A stretch of DNA of 64,000 nucleotides, from positions 3,027,725 to 3,091,724 of the forward strand of contig NZ_DF820425.1 of the NCBI RefSeq assembly GCF_000617845.2, written 5' to 3'. How positions within the stretch are numbered: the stretch's first letter is position 1; each line of letters opens with the position of its first letter. Shown one piece after another: positions 44,045 through 53,776 of this stretch. Source of the stretch: Bradyrhizobium sp. DOA9 (GTDB lineage Bacteria; Pseudomonadota; Alphaproteobacteria; Rhizobiales; Xanthobacteraceae). Position numbers and translations under genes: made by a program. The notes below the pieces were generated by a model. That model saw nothing but the letters and a program-made list of their open reading frames with translations. It was not told where the DNA came from and did no database searches.

Positions 44045-44803
44045 TCACACGTGCTGGCCGCCGTTGATGTGGATCTCGGCGCCGTTGACGTAGGAGCTGG
44101 TGTCCGTGCACAGCACGTAGATGATCTTCGCCACTTCGTCGGGCGTGCCGAGGCGGTGCATCGGGATCTGCTGCTCGACGATCTTCTCGGTGCCGGGCGA
44201 CAGGATCGAGGTGTCGATCTCGCCCGGGGCGATCGCGTTGACGCGCACGCCGATGCGGCCGAAGTCGGAGGCCATCTCGCGCGTCAGTGACGCAAGCGCC
44301 GCCTTCGAGGTGGCGTAGGCGGCGCCGGCGAAGGGGTGCACGCGCGAGCCCGCGATCGAGGTAACGTTCACGACCGACCCCTTGGCCGCCTTCAATTCCT
44401 CGATCAGCCCGCGCGCCATCATGATCGGCGCGAAGAAGTTGACATGGAAGACGTGCGTCCAGGTGTCGAGGTCGGTGTCGACCGAGCCCAGCCGCGAGCC
44501 ACCGGGGCCCTTCGGCGAGATCGCGGCATTGTTGACCAGCGCATGCAGCGTGCCGCCCTCGAGCCGGTTGCGGATCTCCGAGATCGCGCGCGCGGTGTCC
44601 TCGGGGTTGCCGAGGTCGACCTGGATGTGGTCCTCCGGCCCGGCGTCCCAGGGGCAGTCCTCGGGGAAGGGATGCCGCGAGCAGGTGATGACGCGCCAGC
44701 CCGCCGAGGAGAAACGGATCACGGTGGCGTGGCCGATGCCGCGGCTCGCTCCGGTCAGGAGCAGCGTACGGCGCGGCGCATTGGACGAATGCGGCATGGA
44801 CAT
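44045..44803 (-). CDS. short-chain dehydrogenase/reductase
   Basis: 252 residues of a classical SDR: LLLTGASRGIGHATV (cofactor loop), VDLGN, LVNNAAISPKGP, and the catalytic SIAG...YATSK with Tyr and Lys intact, then NAIAPGEIDTSI and a C-terminal NGAEIHINGGQHV. Substrate unknown. It starts 20 bases after the pdxH stop, so both are probably one transcript. Its ATG lacks a clear ribosome site; an ATG two codons later is equally possible. Confidence 0.9.
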   Translation of the reverse strand: MSMPHSSNAPRRTLLLTGASRGIGHATVIRFSSAGWRVITCSRHPFPEDCPWDAGPEDHIQVDLGNPEDTARAISEIRNRLEGGTLHALVNNAAISPKGPGGSRLGSVDTDLDTWTHVFHVNFFAPIMMARGLIEELKAAKGSVVNVTSIAGSRVHPFAGAAYATSKAALASLTREMASDFGRIGVRVNAIAPGEIDTSILSPGTEKIVEQQIPMHRLGTPDEVAKIIYVLCTDTSSYVNGAEIHINGGQHV

Positions 44804-44823
44804 CTTTCAGGTCGGCCTAAAGC

Positions 44824-45465
44824 TTACGGATACATCCGCGTCTTGGACCACTTTTGGCCGGCGGCGTCACGGCGAAATTCAATGCGATCGTGCAGGCGGA
44901 ACGGGCGGTCGTGCCAGAACTCGATCCGCAGCGGCGTGATGCGCCACCCACTCCAGCCCGGCGGCCGCGGCACTTCGCCGATGACGTACCTGGCCGCGAC
45001 CTTGGCGATGGCCTGCTCGAAGGCGAAGCGGCTCTCCAGCTCCTGCGACTGCTTGCTCGCCCAGGCGCCGATCTGGGCCTGCTTCGGTCGCGTCGCGAAA
45101 TAGGCGTCGGCCTCCGCGTCGGTCACCGGCGTCACGTTGCCGCGGATGCGGACCTGACGGCGCAGCGACTTCCAGTGAAAAAGTAACGCTGCCTTAGGAT
45201 TTGCGGCGAGTTCGCGGCCCTTCTGGCTGGCGATGTGGCTGTAGAACACGAAACCCTCGGTATCGAAGCCCTTCATCAGCACCATGCGCACGTCGGGCAG
45301 CCCGTCGGGGTCGACGGTTGCGAGCGCCATGGCGTTCGGATCGTTCGGCTCGCTCTTGATCGCCTCGTTCAGCCAGGCCTCGAACAACGCAAAAGGCTCG
45401 TCGGCGGCGGTGAAATCACCGGATGTTAAGGGTGTCTGGTGTTTCATCGAGGTCGTGTCGGTCAT
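44824..45465 (-). CDS. pdxH: pyridoxamine 5'-phosphate oxidase
   Basis: 213 residues with the PdxH pattern: [53 protein letters not shown] and the C-terminal [16 protein letters not shown]...W.K.RMYP. The FMN enzyme oxidises pyridoxine or pyridoxamine phosphate to pyridoxal phosphate. First gene of a pair with an SDR, and divergent from the lipoprotein gene. Confidence 0.95.
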   Translation of the reverse strand: MTDTTSMKHQTPLTSGDFTAADEPFALFEAWLNEAIKSEPNDPNAMALATVDPDGLPDVRMVLMKGFDTEGFVFYSHIASQKGRELAANPKAALLFHWKSLRRQVRIRGNVTPVTDAEADAYFATRPKQAQIGAWASKQSQELESRFAFEQAIAKVAARYVIGEVPRPPGWSGWRITPLRIEFWHDRPFRLHDRIEFRRDAAGQKWSKTRMYP

Positions 45466-45578
45466 GTCCGGAGTCCGAGTTGCGTCCCGCGGCCCAAAAC
45501 GCGTTGCTGTCCGCTACCGCCCTATATAGGGCATGGGGACGCGTTGGCCTATCGGCGATCCGGCCGTCCGGCTTCGTC

Positions 45579-45986
45579 GTGACGATGATTCTGATCGGGT
45601 GTGGTGCCGGCGGCTGCAGCTTTTCGCGCAACGACAGCAGCGCCTATGCCAAGGCCGAGGAGAACGACCTGACCGGCTCGATTGCGCGGCCGGCGAAGGA
45701 CGCTCCCCCGACGGAGACCGATCTCGCCTTCACCCGCAACGCCGCCTCCGACGTCCTCAGCAAGGGCGACAAGGATTCCAGCCAGCATTGGGAGAATCCG
45801 GAGACCGGGGCGCGCGGCTCGGTGACGCCGATCGCCCAGTCCTACGCCGCCGAGGACGGACGCAAATGCCGCGACTTTCTGGCGAGCTACGTCAACGGCA
45901 ACACCGAAAGCTGGCTCCAGGGCGCCGGCTGCCAAAGCGGCCGTGGCCGTTGGGAGATTCATACGCTAAAGCCGTGGCGGAGCTGA
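45579..45986 (+). CDS. RT0821/Lpp0805-type surface lipoprotein
   Basis: The C-terminal two thirds (HWENPETGARGSVTPIAQSYAAEDGRKCRDFLASYV, then GAGCQSGRGRWEIHTLKPW) fit the RT0821/Lpp0805 surface-antigen domain. LIGC near the start may be a lipobox. The start is uncertain: GTG 45579 and ATG 45585 leave a very short signal, while an upstream TTG (45504) would give RPSGFVVTMILIGC as a normal lipoprotein signal. Outer-membrane or periplasmic location is inferred. Confidence 0.75.
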   Translation: MTMILIGCGAGGCSFSRNDSSAYAKAEENDLTGSIARPAKDAPPTETDLAFTRNAASDVLSKGDKDSSQHWENPETGARGSVTPIAQSYAAEDGRKCRDFLASYVNGNTESWLQGAGCQSGRGRWEIHTLKPWRS

Positions 45987-46033
45987 GCATGATCCGGAAA
46001 AGCGGGAACCGGTTCTCCGATAAGATCATGCTC
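45985..46033. repeat. 49-bp palindromic repeat
   Basis: GAGCATGATC (45985) and GATCATGCTC (46024) frame CCGGAAAAGCGGGAACCGGTTCTCCGA-type sequence. I know near-identical palindromes as very common in rhizobial genomes. It overlaps the stop codon of the lipoprotein gene and may act as its terminator. Confidence 0.85.
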
Positions 46034-46152
46034 CAATCTTAGAGATTCGGCGCGCGCCCCTAGTTGCAAAAATGCCACTCTCTTCCCACATGACGAGCAG
46101 GTGGGGCGGGGAGCCCTTTGAACAATTCGATTTCTTGAAGGAGACGTGACGA

Positions 46153-47115
46153 ATGCGCGACCCCTATGAGGTCTTGGGGGTGCCGCGGAGCGCCAGCGCT
46201 GCCGCGATCAAGAGCGCCTATCGCAAGCTGGCCAAGAAGCACCATCCGGACAGCAACAAGGACGATCCGAAGGCGGCCGAACGCTTCGCCGAGCTCAACT
46301 CGGCCAACGAGATCCTCGGCGACGAGGACAAGCGCAAGCAGTTCGACCGCGGCGAGATCGACGCCGACGGCAAGCCGCGCTTCCAGGGTTTTCCGGGTGG
46401 CGGCGGCCCTCGCGGCCGCGCCGGTCCTGGCGGGTTTGAAAGCTATACGTTCCGAAGCGGCGGTGCGGGCGGCCCGGGTGGCGGCGCGTTCGAGGACATC
46501 CTCAACAGCATGTTCGGCGGCGGGATGCGCGGCGCGCGACCCGGCGCCAGCGGCGGTGCCCAGTTCGAGTTCGACACCGGCGGCATCGGGCTCGATCTCG
46601 ACGTCAACGTCGCCATGAGCGTCTCGCTGGAAGAGACGGTCAAGGGTGGCGAGAAGCGTGTCCGTCTGCCGACGGGCAAGGAGCTCAACGTCAAGATTCC
46701 GGCCGGGGTCACCGAGGGCCAGCAGATCAGGCTGCGGGGGCAGGGAGAAAGCGCGCAGGGCCATCCGCCCGGCGATCTCCTGATCACCATCAACATCGCA
46801 CCGCACCCGTTCTTCAAGGTCGAGGGCGCCGATCTCAGGATCGACCTGCCCGTCACGCTCTACGAGGCGGTGCTCGGCGGCAAGGTTCGCGTCCCCACGC
46901 TCGGCAATGCCGTGGAGCTTTCGGTCCCCAAAAACACCTCCAGCGGCCGGACCTTCCGCCTCAAGGGCAAGGGCCTGCCGAAATCTGGCGGGAGCGGGGA
47001 TCTCTTCGTCACCATCAGGATTATGCTACCGGACGGGAACGACGCCGAGCTTGAAGCATTGATGGAAAAGTGGCGGGACCAGCACCCCTACAATCCACGT
47101 AGCGGGCTTGGTTAG
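46153..47115 (+). CDS. DnaJ-class co-chaperone, CbpA-like
   Basis: 320 residues: a J domain with the HPD tripeptide ([14 protein letters not shown]), a Gly/Phe-rich linker (about 75-135), and the two C-terminal substrate-binding beta domains ([51 protein letters not shown]). The zinc finger of canonical DnaJ is missing, so this is a type B (CbpA) protein that stimulates DnaK. GAAGGAGACGTGACGA precedes the ATG. Confidence 0.92.
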   Translation: MRDPYEVLGVPRSASAAAIKSAYRKLAKKHHPDSNKDDPKAAERFAELNSANEILGDEDKRKQFDRGEIDADGKPRFQGFPGGGGPRGRAGPGGFESYTFRSGGAGGPGGGAFEDILNSMFGGGMRGARPGASGGAQFEFDTGGIGLDLDVNVAMSVSLEETVKGGEKRVRLPTGKELNVKIPAGVTEGQQIRLRGQGESAQGHPPGDLLITINIAPHPFFKVEGADLRIDLPVTLYEAVLGGKVRVPTLGNAVELSVPKNTSSGRTFRLKGKGLPKSGGSGDLFVTIRIMLPDGNDAELEALMEKWRDQHPYNPRSGLG

Positions 47116-47230
47116 GGCACGAGTGAAGGGGTTCTCCGAAAGGACCACGGCATCGTCCTCGAGGCATCGGCCTGGAGATGATGCTCATCATACGCCTGAG
47201 GCGTGGTAGCGCTTCATGGTTTCGACGTGT

Positions 47231-47314
47231 CGGCTGTCCGGCGGGGCAGCCGATAAAAAGGTGCGGCCTCGAGAGGGGGACCAGCGCGGTACCAAAAACC
47301 CCAATCGAGGCCGC
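47231..47314. other. hairpins in a 326-bp gene-free stretch
   Basis: Between the DnaJ gene and the anti-sigma gene (47116-47441) I find no credible gene. It contains CGGCTG / CAGCCG (47231-47252) and a stronger GCGGCCTCGA / TCGAGGCCGC (47263-47314), with an internal GGGGG / CCCC pair. These could be terminators or part of a small RNA; nothing more can be said from sequence. Confidence 0.4.
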
Positions 47315-47441
47315 CCGCGTCGATCGGCGGATCGAACGCTACTCATAATCGCGTGAACACCCGGTGCGATAATGAGACGCGTCGATGTCCTGATTCCAAA
47401 TTTTCGATGACGGAATCTGGGCACTGCGCTTGCGCGGTTGT

Positions 47442-48212
47442 CTAGGTGCCGTTTTTCTCTGCTTGGTCGTAGACGGCCTGCGCCACCCTGGTCAGCCGCT
47501 CACGATCGCTGCTGCCGCTGACGACGTAGCCGACGCCGCGCTCGGCCCAGAACAACGCGCCGTCCTTGTCCGTCCTGGCGTAGCGCATTTGCGTTGCACC
47601 ATTCTCGGTCTTGGCGCTGTAGATCGTGTACCGCTCGCCCGAGGCGCCCTCGTACATCAGGAACGACGCCGGGCCGTTCGGTCCCGGCAGCAGCCGGCCG
47701 CCGACCAGCTTCAGCCCGCTCGCCTCCAGGTTCGGCGCGAACACGGTCCAGCCGCAGCGCCGGGTCAACCAGGCCTGCAAGTGATCCCGCTCGTTGCCGC
47801 CGACCTCCACGGGGTGGCGGACCTCGACGACATAGAGGCGGTGGGCGTCGAGCGCGTCCGCCGTAAAGCTCTGGAAGGTCGAAGGTGCATTGGCGGCGCC
47901 ATGCGCCACCCAGCCGGCTGTGCCGCCGGCGACGAAGGCGACCAGCACGGCCGCGGCGGCGCCATAGAGCCATTGCCGCGGGCGGCGCTCCAGCCGCTCG
48001 AGCTCGAGCCGTGTCGGCACCGGCTCATGGGCGACCGAATCGTAGCGGGCGTGCAGCATCTCGGCCATGGTCCGCCAGGACTGCACCCGCTCGGCGTCCT
48101 CGGGGTGGGCGGCAAGAAACGCCTCGACGTCGGCGCGTCGCTCGGCCGGCAGCTCGCCGTCGACATAGGCGTGCAGCTCGTCCTCGGTCACTGGGATGTT
48201 GCGGTCCTTCAT
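47442..48212 (-). CDS. membrane anti-sigma factor
   Basis: 256 residues. The N-terminal segment (VTEDELHAYVDGELPAERRADVEAFLAAHPEDAERVQSW) is the anti-sigma domain, here without the zinc Cys pair. One membrane helix follows (WLYGAAAAVLVAFVAGGTAGWVA, about 80-103) and a 150-residue periplasmic domain. It lies 61 bases downstream of an ECF sigma gene and should hold that sigma inactive at the membrane. The inducing signal is unknown. Confidence 0.88.
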   Translation of the reverse strand: MKDRNIPVTEDELHAYVDGELPAERRADVEAFLAAHPEDAERVQSWRTMAEMLHARYDSVAHEPVPTRLELERLERRPRQWLYGAAAAVLVAFVAGGTAGWVAHGAANAPSTFQSFTADALDAHRLYVVEVRHPVEVGGNERDHLQAWLTRRCGWTVFAPNLEASGLKLVGGRLLPGPNGPASFLMYEGASGERYTIYSAKTENGATQMRYARTDKDGALFWAERGVGYVVSGSSDRERLTRVAQAVYDQAEKNGT

Positions 48213-48273
48213 ATCGATCGTCTCTGGCTCTGCGGCCCAAAATATCTTCTGCAAGTCAGCTTCGCGCAGCTCA

Positions 48274-48762
48274 TCATTTCACCCGCCTGAGCGCCGTACG
48301 CTCACCCTCCAGCGAGGCTTTGACGTGGGCTCTCGCCCGTGCCAGGCGCGACATCACCGTGCCGATCGGCACGCCTTGGATGTCGGCAACCTCGCGGTAG
48401 CTCATGCCTTCCAGCATCACCAGCAGCAGCACCGAACGCTGCTCCTCGACGAGGGTGGCCAGCGCCTTCTCGATGTCGCGTCCTTCGGCCTCGGTCCCGC
48501 TGGCATCGGGGTTGTTGTCCGTCAGCGGCATGAATTGCGGCCGCCTTGCCAGCGAGCGCCGCCGGTTCTTGTTGAGGTTGGTCAGGATCGTATAGAGCCA
48601 GCTCCTGACGTCGCCTCCGAGAAACAGCCGCTCCGAACGCAGCGCGCGGACCAGCGTGTCCTGGACCAGATCGTCGGCCGCATCCGCATCGCGTGTGAGC
48701 GCGCGGGCGTAGCGGCGCAACGCCGGGATCATGGCTTCCACACTCTGGCGAAACGCATTCAT
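48274..48762 (-). CDS. ECF RNA polymerase sigma factor
   Basis: 162 residues: region 2 (LRRYARALTRDADAADDLVQDTLVRALRS...DVRSWLYTILTNLNKNRRR) and region 4 (LLVMLEGMSYREVADIQGVPIGTVMSRLARARAHVK). The length and lack of extra domains fit a classical ECF factor paired with the membrane anti-sigma that follows. ATG 48762 is the likely start. Divergent from fabI. I cannot identify its own promoter with confidence. Confidence 0.92.
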   Translation of the reverse strand: MNAFRQSVEAMIPALRRYARALTRDADAADDLVQDTLVRALRSERLFLGGDVRSWLYTILTNLNKNRRRSLARRPQFMPLTDNNPDASGTEAEGRDIEKALATLVEEQRSVLLLVMLEGMSYREVADIQGVPIGTVMSRLARARAHVKASLEGERTALRRVK

Positions 48763-48934
48763 TGCGGTCTTGACGTCCCTGGCGTTCGGCGTGCGCCTAT
48801 AGCGATCATAACACCCGAGCGGAACGGCTATTCCGGTCCCCGAAACAGCGTTAACGCCGCGGATTTGGGCTGTACCGCGGGGGAGGGCTGGTGTACCTCC
48901 AGACCTCAACGAGAGTTCGACGGGACGTGCAAAA

Positions 48935-49750
48935 ATGGCGCAGAATTCGGGTCTGATGCAAGGAAAGCGCGGGATCATCCTCGGCCTCGCCAACAACCGC
49001 TCGATCGCCTGGGGCATCGCCAAGGCATGCCATGCCGCCGGTGCCGAGCTCGCCTTCACCTATCAGGGCGATGCGCTGAAGAAGCGCGTCGAGCCGCTCG
49101 CCGCCGAGATCGGCGGCCTCGTGCTCGGCCATTGCGACGTCACCGATGCCGCGACCATCGATGCCGCCTTTGCGGTGCTGAAGGAAAAGTGGGGCAAGAT
49201 CGACTTCCTGGTGCATGCGATCGCCTATGGCGAGCAGCTCGACGGCCGCTACGTCGACACCACGGCAGAGAATTTCTCCAAGTCGATGCTGATCTCCTGC
49301 TACTCGTTCACGGCGGTGGCGCAGCGCGCCGAGAAGCTGATGACCGACGGCGGCTCGCTGATCACGCTCTCCTATTACGGCGCCGAGAAGTGGATGCCGC
49401 ACTACAACGTCATGGGCGTTGCCAAGGCGGCGCTGGAGGCCAGCGTGCGCTATCTCGCCGCCGATCTCGGCGAGAAGAACATCCGCGTCAACGCGATCTC
49501 GGCAGGTCCCATCAAGACGCTGGCGGCGTCCGGCATCGGCGACTTCCGCTATATCCTGAAGTGGAACGAGACCAACGCGCCGATGCGGCGCAACGTCTCC
49601 ACCGAGGACGTCGGCGGCAGCGCGCTGTATTTCCTCTCCGACCTCTCGCGCGGCGTCACCGGCGAGGTGCACCACGTCGATTCCGGCTATCACGTGCTGG
49701 GCATGAAGCGGCCCGATGCGCCGGATATCTCGTTCGGCGGCAAGGACTAG
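48935..49750 (+). CDS. fabI: enoyl-[acyl-carrier-protein] reductase (NADH)
   Basis: 271 residues of the FabI branch of the SDR superfamily. GLANNRSIAWGIAKA binds NAD, FLVHAIAYGE and the catalytic HYNVMGVAKAALEASVRYLA (Tyr157, Lys164, spacing of six) follow, then NAISAGPIKTLAASGI. It performs the last reduction in fatty-acid elongation. Rhizobia often carry two fabI copies; this one is followed 13 bases later by a phosphatase gene. Confidence 0.95.
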   Translation: MAQNSGLMQGKRGIILGLANNRSIAWGIAKACHAAGAELAFTYQGDALKKRVEPLAAEIGGLVLGHCDVTDAATIDAAFAVLKEKWGKIDFLVHAIAYGEQLDGRYVDTTAENFSKSMLISCYSFTAVAQRAEKLMTDGGSLITLSYYGAEKWMPHYNVMGVAKAALEASVRYLAADLGEKNIRVNAISAGPIKTLAASGIGDFRYILKWNETNAPMRRNVSTEDVGGSALYFLSDLSRGVTGEVHHVDSGYHVLGMKRPDAPDISFGGKD

Positions 49751-49763
49751 CCTCGGACCTGGA

Positions 49764-50363
49764 ATGGCCGTGCCCACGATCTACTATCTTCGCCACGGCG
49801 AGACCGAGTGGAATGCGCTCGGAAGGCTTCAGGGCACCAGGGACATTCCGCTGAATGCGCGCGGGCGCGGCCAGGCCGTGCAGGCCGGCGGCGTGCTGGC
49901 CGAGCTGTTCAAGCGCGACGGGCGCGACAAGGCCGCGCTGGCTTACGTGTCGAGCCCGCTCGGGCGTGCGCGCCAGACCATGGAGCTCGCGCGCGGCACG
50001 CTCGAATTGCCGCCTGCCGATTATGCGCTCGACGATCGTCTGCGCGAGATCGGCTACGGCACCTGGGAGGGGCTGACGCTGGCCGAGAGCGAGGCGAAGG
50101 ACCCCGACATCTATGCAAGGCGCCTCGCCGACAAATGGACCGTGGGACCTGCGGGCGGGGAGACCTACGCCGACGTGCAGGTCCGCGTGCGCGCCTGGTA
50201 CGACCAGCTCCGGACCGACACCGTCGCGGTGGCCCATGGCGGGACTTGCCGGGCCCTGATGGTGTCCCTGGGGCTGGAGACGCCCGCCGGTGCCGCCGAG
50301 CTCTACATCGAGCAGGGCGCCGTCTACGTGTTCCGCGACGGGCGGCTGGAGAAGTTCAGTTAA
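49764..50363 (+). CDS. histidine phosphatase family protein
   Basis: 199 residues with the RHG motif (YYLRHGETEWNALGRLQG), SSPLGRARQTMELA, the acidic LREIGYGTWEGL and the second His in VAVAHGGTCRALM. These are the phosphoglycerate-mutase-like phosphatase residues. Specific substrate unknown. Likely co-transcribed with fabI. Confidence 0.9.
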   Translation: MAVPTIYYLRHGETEWNALGRLQGTRDIPLNARGRGQAVQAGGVLAELFKRDGRDKAALAYVSSPLGRARQTMELARGTLELPPADYALDDRLREIGYGTWEGLTLAESEAKDPDIYARRLADKWTVGPAGGETYADVQVRVRAWYDQLRTDTVAVAHGGTCRALMVSLGLETPAGAAELYIEQGAVYVFRDGRLEKFS

Positions 50364-50389
50364 GCCCGGCGCGTTGCCCCACCCTCCGC

Positions 50390-50480
50390 CGTCATGCCCG
50401 GGCTTGTCCCGGCCATCCACGGACTTTTTTGGTTGTGGTGGGCAAGGACGTGGATGGCCGGGACAAGCCCGGCCATGACG
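50390..50480. repeat. 91-bp palindromic intergenic repeat
   Basis: Arms CGTCATGCCCGGGCTTGTCC / GGACAAGCCCGGCCATGACG plus inner GGCCATCCACG / CGTGGATGGCC; same family as 37612-37697. Here the interior has a T run (GACTTTTTTGG) not seen in the other copy. Confidence 0.85.
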
Positions 50481-50576
50481 CCTGTGACAGGCATTTGACC
50501 CCCCCTTCAGATCGCGTTAGGTCACGGATGACATTCATCAGAAGCGTTGCAAGTCAACGTTAGGCGACTATCCGGC

Positions 50577-51665
50577 ATGTCCTTCAACACCTTCGGCCAC
50601 ATGTTCCGCGTCACCACCTTCGGCGAGAGCCATGGGGTGGCGATCGGCTGCGTGGTCGACGGCTGCCCGCCGATGATCCCGCTCACCGAAGCCGACATCC
50701 AGCGGGATCTCGACCGCCGCCGTCCCGGCCAGTCGCGCTTCACCACCCAGCGCCAGGAGCCGGACCAGGTGAAGATCCTCTCCGGCGTGATGGCCCATCC
50801 CGAGACCGGCGTTCAGGTGACCACGGGCACGCCGATCGGCCTTCTGATCGAGAACACCGACCAGCGCTCGAAGGACTATTCCGAGATCAAGGACAAGTTT
50901 CGTCCGGGTCATGCCGACTTCACCTATGAAGCGAAGTACGGCTTGCGGGATTATCGCGGCGGCGGGCGCTCCTCGGCGCGCGAGACCGCGATGCGCGTTG
51001 CCGCCGGCGCCATCGCGCGGAAGGTGCTGCCCGACGTCAAGGTGCGGGGCGCCCTGGTGCAGATCGGCCCGCACAAGATCGACCGCGACAAATGGGACTG
51101 GGACGAGATTGCCAGGAATCCGTTCTTCTGCCCGGACAAGGACAAGGCCGCGTTCTTCGAGACCTATCTCGACGGCATCCGCAAGAGCGGCTCCTCGATC
51201 GGCGCAGTGATCGAAATCGTCGCCGAGGGCGTGCCGGCAGGTCTCGGCGCGCCGATCTACGCCAAGCTCGATTCCGATCTGGCGGGCGCGATGATGACCA
51301 TCAACGCGGTGAAGGGCGTCGAGATCGGCGCCGGTTTTGGCGCGGCAGAACTGACCGGTGCGGAGAACGCCGACGAGATGCGCTCCGGCAATGACGGCAC
51401 ACGGTTTCTGTCAAACCATGCCGGCGGCGTGCTGGGAGGCATCTCCACCGGACAGCCGGTGGTGGTGCGCTTTGCAGTGAAGCCGACCTCGTCGATCCTG
51501 CAGCCGCGTCTCACCGTCGATCGGCAAGGCGCCGAGACCGAGATCTTCACCAAGGGTCGCCATGACCCCTGCGTCGGCATCCGCGCCGTCCCCGTCGGCG
51601 AGGCCATGATGGCCTGCGTGCTGGCCGATCACTTCCTGCGCGATCGCGGACAGGTGGGGCGTTGA
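50577..51665 (+). CDS. aroC: chorismate synthase
   Basis: 362 residues with all family signatures: [37 protein letters not shown], the [22 protein letters not shown] loop and [23 protein letters not shown] C-terminal sequence. It makes chorismate from 5-enolpyruvylshikimate 3-phosphate using reduced FMN. Start at 50577 matches the conserved N-terminus. Confidence 0.97.
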   Translation: MSFNTFGHMFRVTTFGESHGVAIGCVVDGCPPMIPLTEADIQRDLDRRRPGQSRFTTQRQEPDQVKILSGVMAHPETGVQVTTGTPIGLLIENTDQRSKDYSEIKDKFRPGHADFTYEAKYGLRDYRGGGRSSARETAMRVAAGAIARKVLPDVKVRGALVQIGPHKIDRDKWDWDEIARNPFFCPDKDKAAFFETYLDGIRKSGSSIGAVIEIVAEGVPAGLGAPIYAKLDSDLAGAMMTINAVKGVEIGAGFGAAELTGAENADEMRSGNDGTRFLSNHAGGVLGGISTGQPVVVRFAVKPTSSILQPRLTVDRQGAETEIFTKGRHDPCVGIRAVPVGEAMMACVLADHFLRDRGQVGR

Positions 51666-51727
51666 ACGCGCGGTACTAGCCCACCGCGCAGCTTGACGGC
51701 CCCGCAACTTCGTTTGCAAATGCGACC

Positions 51728-52918
51728 ATGAACAGCTCCGAGCTTCAGCGCATCTGCAACTGGCTGGTCGATGGCACCTGGGCGGCTCAGGAGCCGGCCG
51801 TAGGGATCGCCGCCTTCTGCGAACGTCTGGTCGCGGCCGGCCTGCCGCTGTGGCGATTCGGCATTTTCATCCGCACGCTGCATCCCGAGGTCTTCGGCCG
51901 CAACTTCATCTGGCGCCAGGGCCAGGAGGTGGAAGTCGGTGCCGTCGATTTCGCGATCCTGGACACGCCCGAATTCGCCCGCAGCCCGCTTCGCGTCGTG
52001 TTCGAGCAGGGGATCGAGGTCAGGGGCCGCGCAAGCGATCCCGACAGCAAGCGATTTCCGTTCCTCGACGACATGCGGGCGGAAGGCGCGACCGATTATA
52101 TCGCCGTGCCGGTGCGCTTTCTCGACGGCTCCGTTCATGCAACGAGCTGGATCACGCAGCACCCCGACGGCTTCAGCGACGACGACATCGCGGCGATCCG
52201 AGCTGTCATAGCACCGCTCGCGCGCATCAGCGAGATCATCAGCCTGCGCCGCACCGCCGAGATGCTGCTCGACACCTATGTCGGCAACCGCGCCGGCGCG
52301 CGCATCCTCGGCGGCCAGATTCGCCGCGGTCACAACGACACCATGCAGGCGGCGATCTGGCTGTCGGACCTGCGCGGCTTCACCGCGCTGTCGGATCGCC
52401 TACCGGCCGAGACGGTGGTCGAGATCCTCAATCATTATTTCGACTGTCAGGTGACTGCGATCCGCGGCCATGGCGGCGAGGTGCTGAAATTCATGGGCGA
52501 CGGCCTGCTCGCCGTGTTTCCGATCGATGAATATGTCGGCGATGCCGCCCATGTCTGCACGCGGGTGCTGGAGGCGGCGCGCGAATCCCGCGCCAGCGTC
52601 GAGGCGCTCGCCTTTCCGGTCGGCGACGTCATCGAGCGCTTCCGCTTCGGCGTCGCGCTGCATGTCGGCAACATCCTTTACGGCAATATCGGCGGCGGCA
52701 ACCGCCTCGACTTCACCTGCATCGGTCCGGCGGTCAATCTCGCCGCGAGGCTGGAGAAGATCACGGGACGCCTGGGGCGGACCGTCGTCGCCTCGGAAGG
52801 TTTCGCCAATGTCTGCCGCCATGATTGGCACGAGCTCGGCGAGTTTCCGATCGCGGGATTTTCCAAGGCGCAGCGCGTGTACGGTCTGGCGGAGGAGACG
52901 TCGGTGGCGATGGCCTAG
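51728..52918 (+). CDS. class III adenylate/guanylate cyclase
   Basis: 396 residues. The N-terminal 190 form a GAF-like domain of a type often found with these cyclases (GLPLWRFGIFIRTLHPEVFGRNFIW). The cyclase domain has both metal Asp residues (WLSDLRGFTALSDRL and LKFMGDGLLAVF) and the transition-state Asn and Arg in GPAVNLAARLEK, so it should be active. The usual IGD before the helix reads IGP. No membrane segment, so it is a soluble sensor cyclase. Confidence 0.9.
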   Translation: MNSSELQRICNWLVDGTWAAQEPAVGIAAFCERLVAAGLPLWRFGIFIRTLHPEVFGRNFIWRQGQEVEVGAVDFAILDTPEFARSPLRVVFEQGIEVRGRASDPDSKRFPFLDDMRAEGATDYIAVPVRFLDGSVHATSWITQHPDGFSDDDIAAIRAVIAPLARISEIISLRRTAEMLLDTYVGNRAGARILGGQIRRGHNDTMQAAIWLSDLRGFTALSDRLPAETVVEILNHYFDCQVTAIRGHGGEVLKFMGDGLLAVFPIDEYVGDAAHVCTRVLEAARESRASVEALAFPVGDVIERFRFGVALHVGNILYGNIGGGNRLDFTCIGPAVNLAARLEKITGRLGRTVVASEGFANVCRHDWHELGEFPIAGFSKAQRVYGLAEETSVAMA

Positions 52919-52938
52919 CACGCGCGCCGACGACCGCC

Positions 52939-53700
52939 TCAGCCGCCACGAACATAGGACTGTCTCAGACCGAGCGTCAGCACCCTCAAGGTGATCCACA
53001 GCCGCAGCATGACGAAGCTGAAGATGAAGACGAAATAGATCAGGTTCTTGGTGAACTGCGTCGCCGACGAGGTTTGCCAGAAGTTCCAGATCGCGGTACG
53101 CACCGCTTCCTGTCCATAGGCGAGGGCGACGTTGATGAGGCCGAGGATGATGACGGCGGCGCCGAGCCACAGCCCGCGGCGTGCGAATTCGCCGATCGCG
53201 GCAAACAGAGCGACCTTGCCGCCGTCGCGCTCGGCGCGCACGATCATGAGCAGCACGATGGCCGCGATCCATGCGCTCCAGAATCGCCCGGGATGGGTGA
53301 ACTGGTCGAACGCCATGCCATCGAGGCCCGCCAAGAGATGGTACGAAGCCGTGTAGCCGGCCGCTGCAGCGCTCAGCGACGCCAAGATCATGACGAGCAT
53401 GATCCGCCACAGGATGGAGAGGGAGAGCTTGAACTGCTCGCCCAGTGTCAGCGTACCCAGCGAGGATTGACCACCCGCCGCCTCGATGGATTGTTGCGCC
53501 GTCACAAAGAAGGCCAGCAGCACCGAAATGTCGGCAATGATGATTGCGGGCAGCGCCACGGCGCCGCCGCCGAACGCGATCACCCGCATCGCAGCCGCGA
53601 GGATCAGCCAGGGCAGGGCATGCAGGAGCCTCAAAGGACCGAACGAGGTCTCTTCGCGGGCGGGCTCGATTTCGAGCTGTTTGCGCAGTGCGATCGTCAT
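52939..53700 (-). CDS. polytopic membrane protein, hypothetical
   Basis: 253 residues with six likely membrane helices (for example LLHALPWLILAAAMRVIAFGGG, ALPAIIIADISVLLAFFVTA, IMLVMILASLSAAAAGYTA, WLGAAVIILGLINVALAYG, YFVFIFSFVMLRLWITLRV). No recognised family. It converges on the cyclase gene and lies 76 bases downstream of clpS on the same strand. Confidence 0.8.
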   Translation of the reverse strand: MTIALRKQLEIEPAREETSFGPLRLLHALPWLILAAAMRVIAFGGGAVALPAIIIADISVLLAFFVTAQQSIEAAGGQSSLGTLTLGEQFKLSLSILWRIMLVMILASLSAAAAGYTASYHLLAGLDGMAFDQFTHPGRFWSAWIAAIVLLMIVRAERDGGKVALFAAIGEFARRGLWLGAAVIILGLINVALAYGQEAVRTAIWNFWQTSSATQFTKNLIYFVFIFSFVMLRLWITLRVLTLGLRQSYVRGG

Positions 53701-53776
53701 CGCATGGTGGTGACACAGGAGATTAAACCTGAGGTAGCGCGGATCGCTAAAATTGACCGAAGCCGGCTGGCGCGGC

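Noticed and set aside
48763..48934. Autoregulated promoter of the ECF sigma gene
   Set aside because: Elements such as GGAATAGCC and TGTTATGAT occur, but I know no consensus for this sigma group to match them to.
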